Below are positions 52,811 through 60,369 of a DNA stretch of 64,000 nt, piece after piece. The DNA is from Luteitalea pratensis (lineage in GTDB: Bacteria; Acidobacteriota; Vicinamibacteria; Vicinamibacterales; Vicinamibacteraceae): positions 186,001-250,000 of the forward strand of contig NZ_CP015136.1 of the NCBI RefSeq assembly GCF_001618865.1, given 5' to 3'. The notes under the pieces are model-generated. The model did not search any database and was not told where the DNA came from. It was given only the letters and a program-made list of their open reading frames with translations. A program made the translations under genes and the position numbers. Position 1 is the first letter of the stretch, and every line of letters begins with the position of its first letter.

Positions 52811-53057
52811 TGACGACGCAAGGGCCATCCTGGTTCCCGGCACGGATCGCCAAGGGGCGGGCGAGTCACCCTGCTGTCGCCGGCGCCCCCGTCAGGGGCC
52901 GGGAAGCGTGGCCCCATCGCAAGAGTGCAACTCGAGCTGCAGTTCCACCGCGATCTGACACACGCTCGCACCGCCGAAAGGAGGCGAGCAGGTCGTCCCG
53001 GCCGTCCCCTCTCACGCCAGTTGCGGAGTATCTTCGTGCAGAAGATCAGAGGTATCC

Positions 53058-53552
53058 ATGCCGGCATCGATCGTTGTGCTTGTGGTGACCGCACTGTTCG
53101 CGGCATCGCATCCAGCGGAACGCTCTGCTGCGGCACAGCCGCGCCGCGACTACGCGAAACTCGACGTGTGCGAGGCGGTGCCGGGCGAGATCATCGCGCA
53201 CGCAGTGGGTGGAAAGCTCACCGCCGTGCGCGGCACGACCGACAAGTCCTTCAGCCGGTGCAGGTATACCGTCGCGATGCCCGGGACTGACACGCCGTCG
53301 GGCTATGTTGTCTGGATCTCGCCACCAGATGACTTCGAGGACCTCAAGCAGTCGATCGAAGAACCACGCGCCACGGTGACTGGTCTCGGCGACGGCGCCT
53401 ACATATACCGGGACAAGGGCGACGGTCGGTTCAAGATCTACGTTCTGAAGAAAGGCGACCTGACCTTCGAGGCAACGGCGGACTCGCCGGAGTCCGCGCG
53501 CAAGGTCGCCGACGCGGTGGCGGCGCATCTGTGGAAGACGCCGATACGTTAG
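53058..53552 (+). CDS. Secreted hypothetical protein
   Basis: 164 residues. A signal peptide (SIVVLVVTALFAASHPAERSAAAQ) is followed by a domain with two cysteines (LDVCEAVPGEIIAHAVGG...SFSRCRYTV) that could form a disulfide. The sequence continues with GYVVWISPPDDFEDLKQSIEEP and GLGDGAYIYRDKGDGRFKIYVLKKG. The spacing is faintly like DUF3558-type lipoproteins, but I cannot assign it. The 288 bp between it and the PadR start contain no other convincing gene. It lies at the left edge of the defence island and faces it. Confidence 0.7.
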   Translation: MPASIVVLVVTALFAASHPAERSAAAQPRRDYAKLDVCEAVPGEIIAHAVGGKLTAVRGTTDKSFSRCRYTVAMPGTDTPSGYVVWISPPDDFEDLKQSIEEPRATVTGLGDGAYIYRDKGDGRFKIYVLKKGDLTFEATADSPESARKVADAVAAHLWKTPIR

Positions 53553-53559
53553 TAGGAGG

Positions 53560-54000
53560 TTACTCCGACTGTTCCGGAATCGGCGGTAGACTTCTGACCT
53601 TGCCTGCGACCTTGCGGCAGGCGCCAATCAGGTCCGAGACAAGCCGGTCGTCCACGTCGAGGACGCCTTCGTACTCGGTCCGATTCCGCATGTCGTGGCA
53701 CTTTGACAGGACTCGCCAGACCTCAGGCCCCAGGCCAAGTGTGGCCGGCAGTACCTGAAAGACGATGTATCGCTTCGACGGTCGGAATCCGTGGTGGCGG
53801 AGCGCCGCCAAGCAGAGTGCGTGAGCGGCGCTGTAGGCGAGATCGAACCTGCTGTCCAACGAGTTCGCTGCGTTCTCCGCATCCTTCAACCGCGCGAGGC
53901 CCGAACGGACGAGACCGGTAAACTCCTTCGCATCGGGAGGTTCCTTTCCGAGGACGTTTCCCGGACCCGCGAGGCGCTCAAGTGGCGATGGGGAGGTCAT
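53560..54000 (-). CDS. HEPN-like protein paired with a nucleotidyltransferase
   Basis: 146 residues. A helical protein with SRFDLAYSAAHALCLAALRHHGFRPSKRYIVFQ in the middle and CHDMRNRTEYEG (about 110) where HEPN-type RNases have their R-x4-6-H active site; here it reads RN-x3-Y, so a nuclease activity is doubtful. Size, helical content and position right after a nucleotidyltransferase match the MNT/HEPN toxin-antitoxin arrangement. It overlaps the nucleotidyltransferase stop by about 23 nt. ATG 54000 is favoured by GGAGG on the neighbouring sequence being absent for ATG 54012; both are possible. Confidence 0.6.
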   Translation of the reverse strand: MTSPSPLERLAGPGNVLGKEPPDAKEFTGLVRSGLARLKDAENAANSLDSRFDLAYSAAHALCLAALRHHGFRPSKRYIVFQVLPATLGLGPEVWRVLSKCHDMRNRTEYEGVLDVDDRLVSDLIGACRKVAGKVRSLPPIPEQSE

Positions 54001-54619
54001 GTTCGGATCCAATCACCCAGAGTTTTGGCTGCTCGAGCACCCGTGTCACGAATGCGTTTTCAGTCCTGGCGCGCTTGGAAAACTCGGCGGCCGTGTACAC
54101 CGTGGGGTTGACTTTCCGACCCACGGCGCGCGTGACCCGCTCGAGGGCGCCGAAGACCTCGCCGTACGTGAGGCTGTCGCTAATGATCATCAGGTCGATG
54201 TCGCTTGCCGCTTGATCCGTCGCCTTGGCCACGGAACCGTACACGAAGGCCGTGCGAATCGCCTTCGACAACGGCTTCAGGGCCTCGCGCAGCGGCTCGG
54301 CGAGACCGACTGTCTTCAAGACGATGTTCCGCAGTTCGAAATACAGAGGTGACGTCGCGTTGGCCTGGTAGTGCTTCTGATGGCCAATCCGCCGCGCCGA
54401 GATCAGCCCGCTTCCTTCCAGCTTCGCAAGTTCGCGCTGGGCTGCGCCAGAGCCCGTGCCCGCGTCTCGAATCAGCTCCGAGGCATAGAAGCTACGCTCG
54501 GGCTGGCCGAAAAGCACACCGAGGACGCGCTGCTGTGTCTTCGTGAACAGCGCATCCGCCAGGCTCTTTCGACGGGACCGATTTGAAACGGCCTTGGCAC
54601 CCAATATGGGCACAATCAT
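53978..54619 (-). CDS. Winged-helix nucleotidyltransferase (MNT-like)
   Basis: 213 residues. The N-terminal winged helix (LFTKTQQRVLGVLFGQPERSFYASELIRDAGTGSGAAQRELAKLEGSGLI) precedes a minimal nucleotidyltransferase domain with FVYGSVAKATDQAASDIDLMII, which has the GS-x10-DxD active-site motif. Such proteins modify and silence a partner (often a HEPN toxin) by adding nucleotides. It sits between the HEPN-like gene and McrC on the same strand. The start is uncertain: ATG 54619 and ATG 54634 both lie in an operator palindrome, and the family usually begins near residue 27. Confidence 0.8.
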   Translation of the reverse strand: MIVPILGAKAVSNRSRRKSLADALFTKTQQRVLGVLFGQPERSFYASELIRDAGTGSGAAQRELAKLEGSGLISARRIGHQKHYQANATSPLYFELRNIVLKTVGLAEPLREALKPLSKAIRTAFVYGSVAKATDQAASDIDLMIISDSLTYGEVFGALERVTRAVGRKVNPTVYTAAEFSKRARTENAFVTRVLEQPKLWVIGSEHDLPIAT

Positions 54620-54635
54620 GCCCGATCTGGGCATG
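54600..54635. promoter_or_regulatory. Tandem palindromes at the NTase gene start
   Basis: CATGCCC-GATCT-GGGCATG (54617-54635) has perfect 7-bp arms, and CCCA-ATA-TGGG (54600-54610) is a second, weaker palindrome. Both sit at the 5' end of the nucleotidyltransferase gene, just after McrC's stop, and may be sites for its own winged helix. Confidence 0.6.
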
Positions 54636-54658
54636 CACGTCAAAAGGTTCGCTGCTGG

Positions 54659-55999
54659 CTATGCAGCCACGTGTCGGGCTGCGCCGATCCCCTGCTGAAC
54701 GGCCTCGATCAACGCCTTCGTGGCGGACCCGTGGATCTGCCCGGTCAACTCGGCGAGAACGTCAGGAATAGACAGGCCAAGCGCAAGAATCTCGGCCGCA
54801 GCAAGGGCCTGCGCACTGCGGACCCGAAGGCGGACGGCACGACTCGACCGACTCGAAGACGGATACACGAGAAGTGCAGCAGGGAGGGCTGGACCGCCAG
54901 CGGCGCCGTAGGCATAGGCGTAAAGAAAGCTCTGATACACGTCCGAGCTGCTAAGTTTTCGCTCGTCGTACAACTTGTATTTCGCGTCGATCGCAAGGCG
55001 GGCGGTGGTGTCAGCAGCGCTTCGTTCGACCAGGATGTCGGGGACCACGCGAGCGTAGGGCTGACCGGTGGATGCGTTCAGAATGATCGAGCGGTCCGCG
55101 CGCTGATAGTGAACGCGCATGGCCGATCCCGCGAGCAACGTGTCTACGAGGCGGAACACGAACATCTCGAATAGCCGGTTCATGTCGATCAAGAACGCGA
55201 AACAGTTCGTTTCGCCGGTGACGAGCACGTCTCTCGTACCCAACCCGTCCAGGATCAACCACGCAAGTGCGTGCGGATTCCGGTAGTGTTCGTTCAGCCG
55301 GTGGTACGTCATCCGGTTCCGGATCCCCTCCAGGTCAAGATCGTCAGGGCGGCACGCCTCCTGAAGAATCGCCAGGAGCCGCCGGACGCGTCGGCGAACC
55401 GAATCGTACGTGACGCGCGTCGCGCATCGGCTCAATGCGGCTGCCAGAAGTTGGTTCTCGGCGATGTTCTGCTCGTGCTCGTCAAACCGGCAGACGAGAC
55501 GGTCTACCTGCCCGAATCGTCGGAGCACTTGTTGATCACCGAGCAGTCGCCCTCGTAACACTGGGAGCTCGTCCTCGCGTTCGACGTAGTCGGCGAGAAG
55601 TCCACCGCGGAGGATCAGCTCCGTACCCTCCGCGAGCAGAAGCGCAATAAGGTCGAACAAGCCGGTGCCTTCGGCATGTAAACTTCTCGCGCTGGAGCTT
55701 CTGCGTAGAGAGTCGAGTCCGGTTGCAAACTCGATCATCTCGACAAGCCCGATGTTGTTGCCGGCCAGCTTGGGAACAACCCGCACCTCGAATCGTTCGA
55801 AGCGCACAATGCCGACCCACGAACGAGCCGTGACTCGCACCCCGGCGCGAAGTTCATCCACCAGCAGTCGGCCCTCTTCGCCTGACCGGAGTTCTTCCTT
55901 CAGACGCTGATCCGATGGCGTGAGTACTTCGCCGTCGATCTTCAAGGTCTCCCACTCGGCGATTTCGAAAACAGGCCGGTCACCCGACGTGTGTTTCAC
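54659..55999 (-). CDS. mcrC: McrC, nuclease subunit of a McrBC-type restriction system
   Basis: 446 residues. The N-terminal beta-domain (FEIAEWETLKI...RVTARSWVGIVRFERFEVRVVPKLAG) binds the McrB ring and the C-terminal nuclease domain has the PD-(D/E)xK pattern: VVPDILVE followed by LAIDAKYKLYDERKLSSSDVYQ. It should cut DNA carrying modified bases together with McrB. The start ATG overlaps the end of the mcrB gene by 4 nt (GTGA/ATG region), as usual for this pair. Length is somewhat longer than E. coli McrC. Confidence 0.9.
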   Translation of the reverse strand: MKHTSGDRPVFEIAEWETLKIDGEVLTPSDQRLKEELRSGEEGRLLVDELRAGVRVTARSWVGIVRFERFEVRVVPKLAGNNIGLVEMIEFATGLDSLRRSSSARSLHAEGTGLFDLIALLLAEGTELILRGGLLADYVEREDELPVLRGRLLGDQQVLRRFGQVDRLVCRFDEHEQNIAENQLLAAALSRCATRVTYDSVRRRVRRLLAILQEACRPDDLDLEGIRNRMTYHRLNEHYRNPHALAWLILDGLGTRDVLVTGETNCFAFLIDMNRLFEMFVFRLVDTLLAGSAMRVHYQRADRSIILNASTGQPYARVVPDILVERSAADTTARLAIDAKYKLYDERKLSSSDVYQSFLYAYAYGAAGGPALPAALLVYPSSSRSSRAVRLRVRSAQALAAAEILALGLSIPDVLAELTGQIHGSATKALIEAVQQGIGAARHVAA

Positions 56000-58551
56000 A
56001 CGACGCCTCCCTCGCGGCGACCGAACTCCTCTTCAAGGGCCGCCACGAGCGCGTCGGCATCTGCAAGACGTTCCCGGTCGAGCGTCTGGGCATTCTTGTC
56101 GACCAGCTTCGGACCGATGTACGACGCCAACGCAGTGTAGTCGTCGTAACAGTACTCTTGGAGTAGAGGCAGGATCTCCTGCCGAAAGCGGCGCGCGAAT
56201 TCGTCCGCATCAGTGATCGGCTCGCCGTCCTCCAGCAGGAAGGAATGGCCGATCTGCTTTTCCCTGCCTTCTGTTTTCGCGATCCGGCGATTCAACTCCT
56301 CCAGGAAGTCGTCGAGCGCCAGTGTTCCGACCTTCGACCCTCGCAGCACTTCGACATCCGGCATGAGCTCGATGAACGCGAATCGGCGCCGCAATGCAGC
56401 ATCCAGCAGCTTGATGCTCCGGTCCGCGGTGTTCATCGTGCCCAGGAGAAAGACGTTCGGAGGGATACAGAAGCTCTCCTTGCTCTGCGGAAGAGTGATC
56501 AATAGACCACGCTTGTCGATTTCGAGGAGCGTAATGAGCTCTCCCAGCACTTTTGCGACGTTGGCACGATTGATCTCGTCGACAACCAGCAGGAACCGTT
56601 TCGCCGGCTGCGCAAGGGCCGCATGGCACACGCGCTTGAACACGCCGTCTGCCAGGCGAAGCGAGAGCGAGCGGTCGCCGGTGTCGTGCGGTCGGAAGCC
56701 CTCGATGAAGTCTTCGTAGCTGTAGGAAGGATGAAAGGTCACGCGCGTGAGCGGGCTGACGACCTCGTCGTCGCCGACGAAGGGCTGGAGGTCAGGGTCT
56801 CGCTCGGCGAGGAGCGATAGGACGTGGTCAGCCTCGTCGGCGCTGAGTCCAAAGAGCGTGCCTTGGTTGCGGAACCGCATCGGCTCAGACGCTTTGAGGA
56901 TGGCATCGGCCGCCAATTCATCGTACGTGAGGCCATTCGTTACTCGGGCGAGCGGCGTAATCTCAATCGTTGGCTCCTTGCCATCATGCGCGCCGAAGCC
57001 CTTGGAGACGCGCGCCAGCGCCACGACTCGTTTCTCTGGCGTTGACTGGTAGCCGATCACCAAATCGCCCGCCTTCACATGCGGGTAGTTTCGCTGGAGC
57101 CGACCGTGCCGGTAGCTCACTCGCTTCTCTTTGAAAAGCCGGTCCCAGCTCCACTCTTTCGGGTTCGCGACGACCCACCAGACGCGACGGGAGACCTGAA
57201 CCGTAGATAGTTCGCGCTCCACCTCGAGGAACTTGTCGACGTCGGCCAGGACCGTTTGGGCGTCGGCCGTTCGACCCTCGTGCTGGAGCAGCCAGGCCAC
57301 GGCGAAACGGCGCGCATGGTACGTCTTCCCCGTCCCCGGTGGACCGTACAGGATCACCTGCCCCTTCCGTTCGAGTGCTTCAGCGATGTCCCGCGAGAGC
57401 GGATCGATAGGGGATGGCGAAACCGGGGCAGCCTTCTCACCGACGATGGTTTTGTAGAGCGCCGCAGGCACGGGTGCCACAGTCACGAGCGCCCACCGAT
57501 TCTGCGGCGGGATAGTCTTCGCGTAGGAGGTATCCCATTCGACCTGCGCCGTGTGTCGGAACTCCTCTCGGTCGGGCATCCACGTATAAGCTGGTTCGAC
57601 AACCTTGCCGATACCGAGGATCTGGGACGTGCCCTTGTTCGCAACCACGAGATCGCCTGGCTCGAGCTCGCTCAGCGTCCAGACCTCGTTGGCCTTCTTG
57701 CTGATCGTTGGTCTGTGGTTGCTGTAGGTGTCGCTGTACTCCTTCTCGAATCGCGCGCGAAACGACTCCTTGGACTCAAAGTCACGAAGGTCGCCCACCT
57801 GGTCCCATCCCACGCAGATATATCCCTCGCGCAGACAGTCGTCCCAATACTTAGCGTCCTCACCAGGCGCGATCTTGACGATGCGCCGCTGATCGCGCGG
57901 GTCAGCCCAGTGGTAGAAGAACCGTTCGACTTCAGGCGGCGACCATCCCTCGAAGTCGGACCGACTGCGCACGGCATCGAGTAGGGCGCGGTTGAGGCGT
58001 ACGACATCCAGGCCGCGGTCGTCTGCCTCTTTGCGATCCAGGGCCCGCAGGAAGTGGCGAAGGTGTTGTTTCGAAGCAATTGGCAGGACGTCGGCAGGAA
58101 AGTACACGCGAAGCGTCTTCAGCCGAAGGGCGGGTCCGCCGGACAACGGCGTGAGATCGTCAATCGTGTTCCAGTCCCCAACTTTGGCTTTCTCAAAGGC
58201 TTGGATGAATGCCTGCCGAACGGCGACCCACGCTTCCTGTTCGTCCTTGTACTCGGGGTCGCAATACCACCCCGGCTTGTCCTTGTGCTTGTAGATGATC
58301 AGCTTTCGTGCCGAGCCGCCCCGAATGCTCCCGAGATGCTGAGAGCGGTACTCCATCCACTGGCAGAACGTGTCGTCCGATGTGTCTTGACCGAGCGCAT
58401 AACGCTCCAAGGGCATCGTAGGCCACTGGTCAAGCGGAAAGCGATCCGTGACTTGTTTCCTTTCGTGTTCGCCGAGGGCGATGTGTTCATGGGCAGAGGT
58501 ACGATCGTAAGAGGCAAGTGCCGCATCGAGAGATGGACGTTCATTAGGCAC
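55996..58551 (-). CDS. mcrB: McrB-type GTPase with EVE-like domain inserted in its AAA+ module
   Basis: 851 residues. Residues 1-230 hold an N-terminal module seen in other McrB-like proteins (GGSARKLIIYKHKDKPGWY, GGPALRLKTLRVYFPADVLP). Residues 235-370 look PUA/EVE-like (KYWDDCLREGYICVGWDQVGDL, GDLVVANKGTSQILGIGKV). The AAA+ domain starts with Walker A GPPGTGKT (403-410). A second EVE-like domain (about 453-595: RRVWWVVANPKEWSW, KAGDLVIGYQSTPEKRVV) follows, then the McrB segment FHPSYSYEDFIEGFRP, Walker B LLVVDEINRAN (654-664), the GTPase signature MNTADRS (706-712) and the arginine region RRRF. It should recognise modified DNA and drive McrC. Confidence 0.9.
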   Translation of the reverse strand: MPNERPSLDAALASYDRTSAHEHIALGEHERKQVTDRFPLDQWPTMPLERYALGQDTSDDTFCQWMEYRSQHLGSIRGGSARKLIIYKHKDKPGWYCDPEYKDEQEAWVAVRQAFIQAFEKAKVGDWNTIDDLTPLSGGPALRLKTLRVYFPADVLPIASKQHLRHFLRALDRKEADDRGLDVVRLNRALLDAVRSRSDFEGWSPPEVERFFYHWADPRDQRRIVKIAPGEDAKYWDDCLREGYICVGWDQVGDLRDFESKESFRARFEKEYSDTYSNHRPTISKKANEVWTLSELEPGDLVVANKGTSQILGIGKVVEPAYTWMPDREEFRHTAQVEWDTSYAKTIPPQNRWALVTVAPVPAALYKTIVGEKAAPVSPSPIDPLSRDIAEALERKGQVILYGPPGTGKTYHARRFAVAWLLQHEGRTADAQTVLADVDKFLEVERELSTVQVSRRVWWVVANPKEWSWDRLFKEKRVSYRHGRLQRNYPHVKAGDLVIGYQSTPEKRVVALARVSKGFGAHDGKEPTIEITPLARVTNGLTYDELAADAILKASEPMRFRNQGTLFGLSADEADHVLSLLAERDPDLQPFVGDDEVVSPLTRVTFHPSYSYEDFIEGFRPHDTGDRSLSLRLADGVFKRVCHAALAQPAKRFLLVVDEINRANVAKVLGELITLLEIDKRGLLITLPQSKESFCIPPNVFLLGTMNTADRSIKLLDAALRRRFAFIELMPDVEVLRGSKVGTLALDDFLEELNRRIAKTEGREKQIGHSFLLEDGEPITDADEFARRFRQEILPLLQEYCYDDYTALASYIGPKLVDKNAQTLDRERLADADALVAALEEEFGRREGGVV

Positions 58552-58804
58552 GGTCTGGGTTCCTCTACTGCTCGGGACGCAATTGCTCGGAAGGGTCGAG
58601 CCCGGTCGATTCTATTGGAGGGCAGGTCGTCGACCAAGCAGGCAATCAGACGGCACCAGCGACCGGCAGCCCCGGACACCACCCGATAGCACCCAAGCGT
58701 GAATTGCGGTCGTGCCGCGGCTCTGCTCATACTCGAAGCACCGCGCGTAGTTGGCCCCAGCGCGAGAGCCGCGCTCTTAGCTGGATCCACGAAGAAGCAC
58801 AGGA

Positions 58805-59225
58805 GAGGAAACGTGTGGCAGAGGTACGATCCGCGGGAGAACGATCGCGATCGTTGCAGCGTCTTGGATCGCGATCTGGGTGGCCGAGGCAGCACGAGCG
58901 ATCGCGTTTGGGATAAGGAACGCGCCCCGCGTGACTTATTTGTGAAGGATCTCGACCTCGCACGTGGAAGCGAGCGCCGACCGATTCGGGAGCGCGACCG
59001 TGTCTACGAGATTGACGGTGCCGAGCCGCGCGCTGGCAACGATCGGCGCGTTTCGAGCCGTCGCCGAGAGCGACCTGCACGATATCCGGGACGATTCCCA
59101 AAACTCGCGGCGAAGCCTCAAGCACCTTGAGAAGGAAGGGCTGATTCACACGTCACCGCTCAGATCAGATGATCGCGCCGTGACGTTGACGGACCGAGCG
59201 CGTCGCCACCCGCCGCGAGCGCGAG
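58805..59225 (+). pseudogene. Decayed helix-turn-helix gene of a mobile element
   Basis: Two reading frames join to give one recognisable protein: an arginine/acid-rich start (YDPRENDRDR..., DLFVKDLDLARGSERRPIRERDRVYEIDGAEP) shifts near 59035 into RALATIGAFRAVAESDLHDI and RRSLKHLEKEGLIHTSPLRSDDRAVTLTDR. The C-terminal part is winged-helix-like. Intact versions, as far as I know, accompany conjugative or relaxase-bearing elements; I recognise the family only by this pattern. The frameshift makes the gene non-functional here. Confidence 0.55.
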
Positions 59226-59269
59226 ATGATCGAAGAGCTGGACACGGCCGGCTCTCCGCCGATGAACCG

Positions 59270-60240
59270 GGACCGAAGCGATTGTCAGAGGCGATCGACG
59301 CGTACCTGACGGCAAAACGGATCCGGTGTTCCGCTCGCACCATCGAACTCGAGGAGGAGCGGCTCAGCATCGTCGAGCAACACTTTGGCGATGTGCTGCT
59401 CTCCGCGATCACCACGACGACGATTGCCTATTTCCAGCACCTCCGTCACGATGCCGGCAGGGCGAACCGCACGATCAACATGGACGTGGGCGTGTTGTCT
59501 CGGGTGCTGACGTTCTGCGGCGGATGGCGAGCGCTCGCGGATCACGTGAAGAATCTGCCCGAGCGCCAGCGTCCGGTCGGTCGCGCGCTGACGCCAGAGG
59601 AGCGGAAGCGTCTCTTCGACGCTGCCGCATCGAATGCAGAGTGGGAGCACGTGTATTGAGCGGCCGTTGTCGGCGCCAACACGTCGATGCGACCGGTCGA
59701 GGTGAAGCACCTTCGGCGCTGCGATGTGGATCTCGTCAAGCGGCTCGTGCCCGTTCGACGCAGCAGGAACGAGACGAGCCATCGCGTCATCCCGCTGAAC
59801 GCGTCGGCCATCGAAGCGGCGGCGCGTATGTTCGAGCGCGCGGATCTCCCTGGACACACGGAGCCCGAGCACCACCTCTGGCCGTGCCAGTGGCGCCGCT
59901 ACGACGCCACCAACCCGATGTTGAAGTGGGACACAGCTCGGCGCTGCGCGACGCCGCGGGCCTGCCAGGCCTCCGGTTCCACGATCTGCGCCACACCGTC
60001 ATCACCGAGCTGGCCGAGATGGGCGTGGCGGACCACGTGCTCGAGTCAACCAGCGGTCATCTGTCGCGCCGGATGCTCGAGCACTACTCGCAGATCCGCA
60101 TCGACGGAAACGGCAGGCGCTCGATGCCCTCGATGCCGCCCGGCGCTCGACAGCGCATAAGGGCGATGGCAATGGGGATGGCGCAGACCAGACGGAGATC
60201 CCGGCGATCGCGGAGGTCGGCGACGACCTCACGTCACAGT
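59270..60240 (+). pseudogene. Decayed tyrosine-recombinase integrase
   Basis: The core-binding domain (LSEAIDAYLTAKRIRCSARTIELEEERL...QHFGDVLLSAITTTTIAYFQ) runs to an in-frame TGA at 59657. Translation resumes in the same frame with the Arg-I motif TSMRPVEVKHLRRCDVD, shifts frame near 59937 to LRFHDLRHTVITELAEMG (HxxR) and TSGHLSRRMLEHYSQI (His and catalytic Tyr), then shifts again near 60108. One stop and two frameshifts make it inactive. It points at the tRNA-Ser fragment about 40 bp downstream. Confidence 0.8.
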
Positions 60241-60278
60241 CACGTCAGAGGTTGGTTTTGCGCGGATTCCACTTGCAC

Positions 60279-60322
60279 GGAGAGATGGCCGAGAGGCTGA
60301 AGGCGCACGCTTGGAAAGCGTG
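60279..60322 (+). tRNA. tRNA-Ser(GGA) 5' fragment
   Basis: GGAGAGATGGCCGAGAGG starts a near-exact 5' half of a bacterial tRNA-Ser(GGA): acceptor strand, D arm, and the anticodon arm with stem CACGC/GCGTG (60306-60322) around loop TTGGAAA (anticodon GGA at 60313-60315). The expected 3' acceptor strand TCTCTCC and a matching T-stem are missing, although GGGTTCG occurs near 60361. It is therefore a fragment, not a working tRNA, and probably a remnant of an integration site. Confidence 0.75.
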
Positions 60323-60369
60323 GCCGCATCGCAGGCGAACGCCTGACGGGAGAGGCTGTCGGGTTCGTT

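Noticed and set aside
52155-52958. A 267-codon plus-strand frame across the PadR/RDD region
   Set aside because: It is antisense to two well-supported genes with overlapping start and stop, and has no domain.
53560-54000. A confident HEPN RNase toxin call
   Set aside because: The R-x4-6-H active site is not present as such; only an HEPN-like call based on size, helices and neighbour is kept.
58299-58895. A 198-codon minus-strand frame upstream of mcrB
   Set aside because: It overlaps mcrB in another frame and the decayed HTH gene, and has no family features.
60279-60361. A complete tRNA-Ser gene
   Set aside because: The 3' acceptor strand (TCTCTCC) and T-stem pairing are missing after the anticodon arm. 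Only the 5' part is supported.
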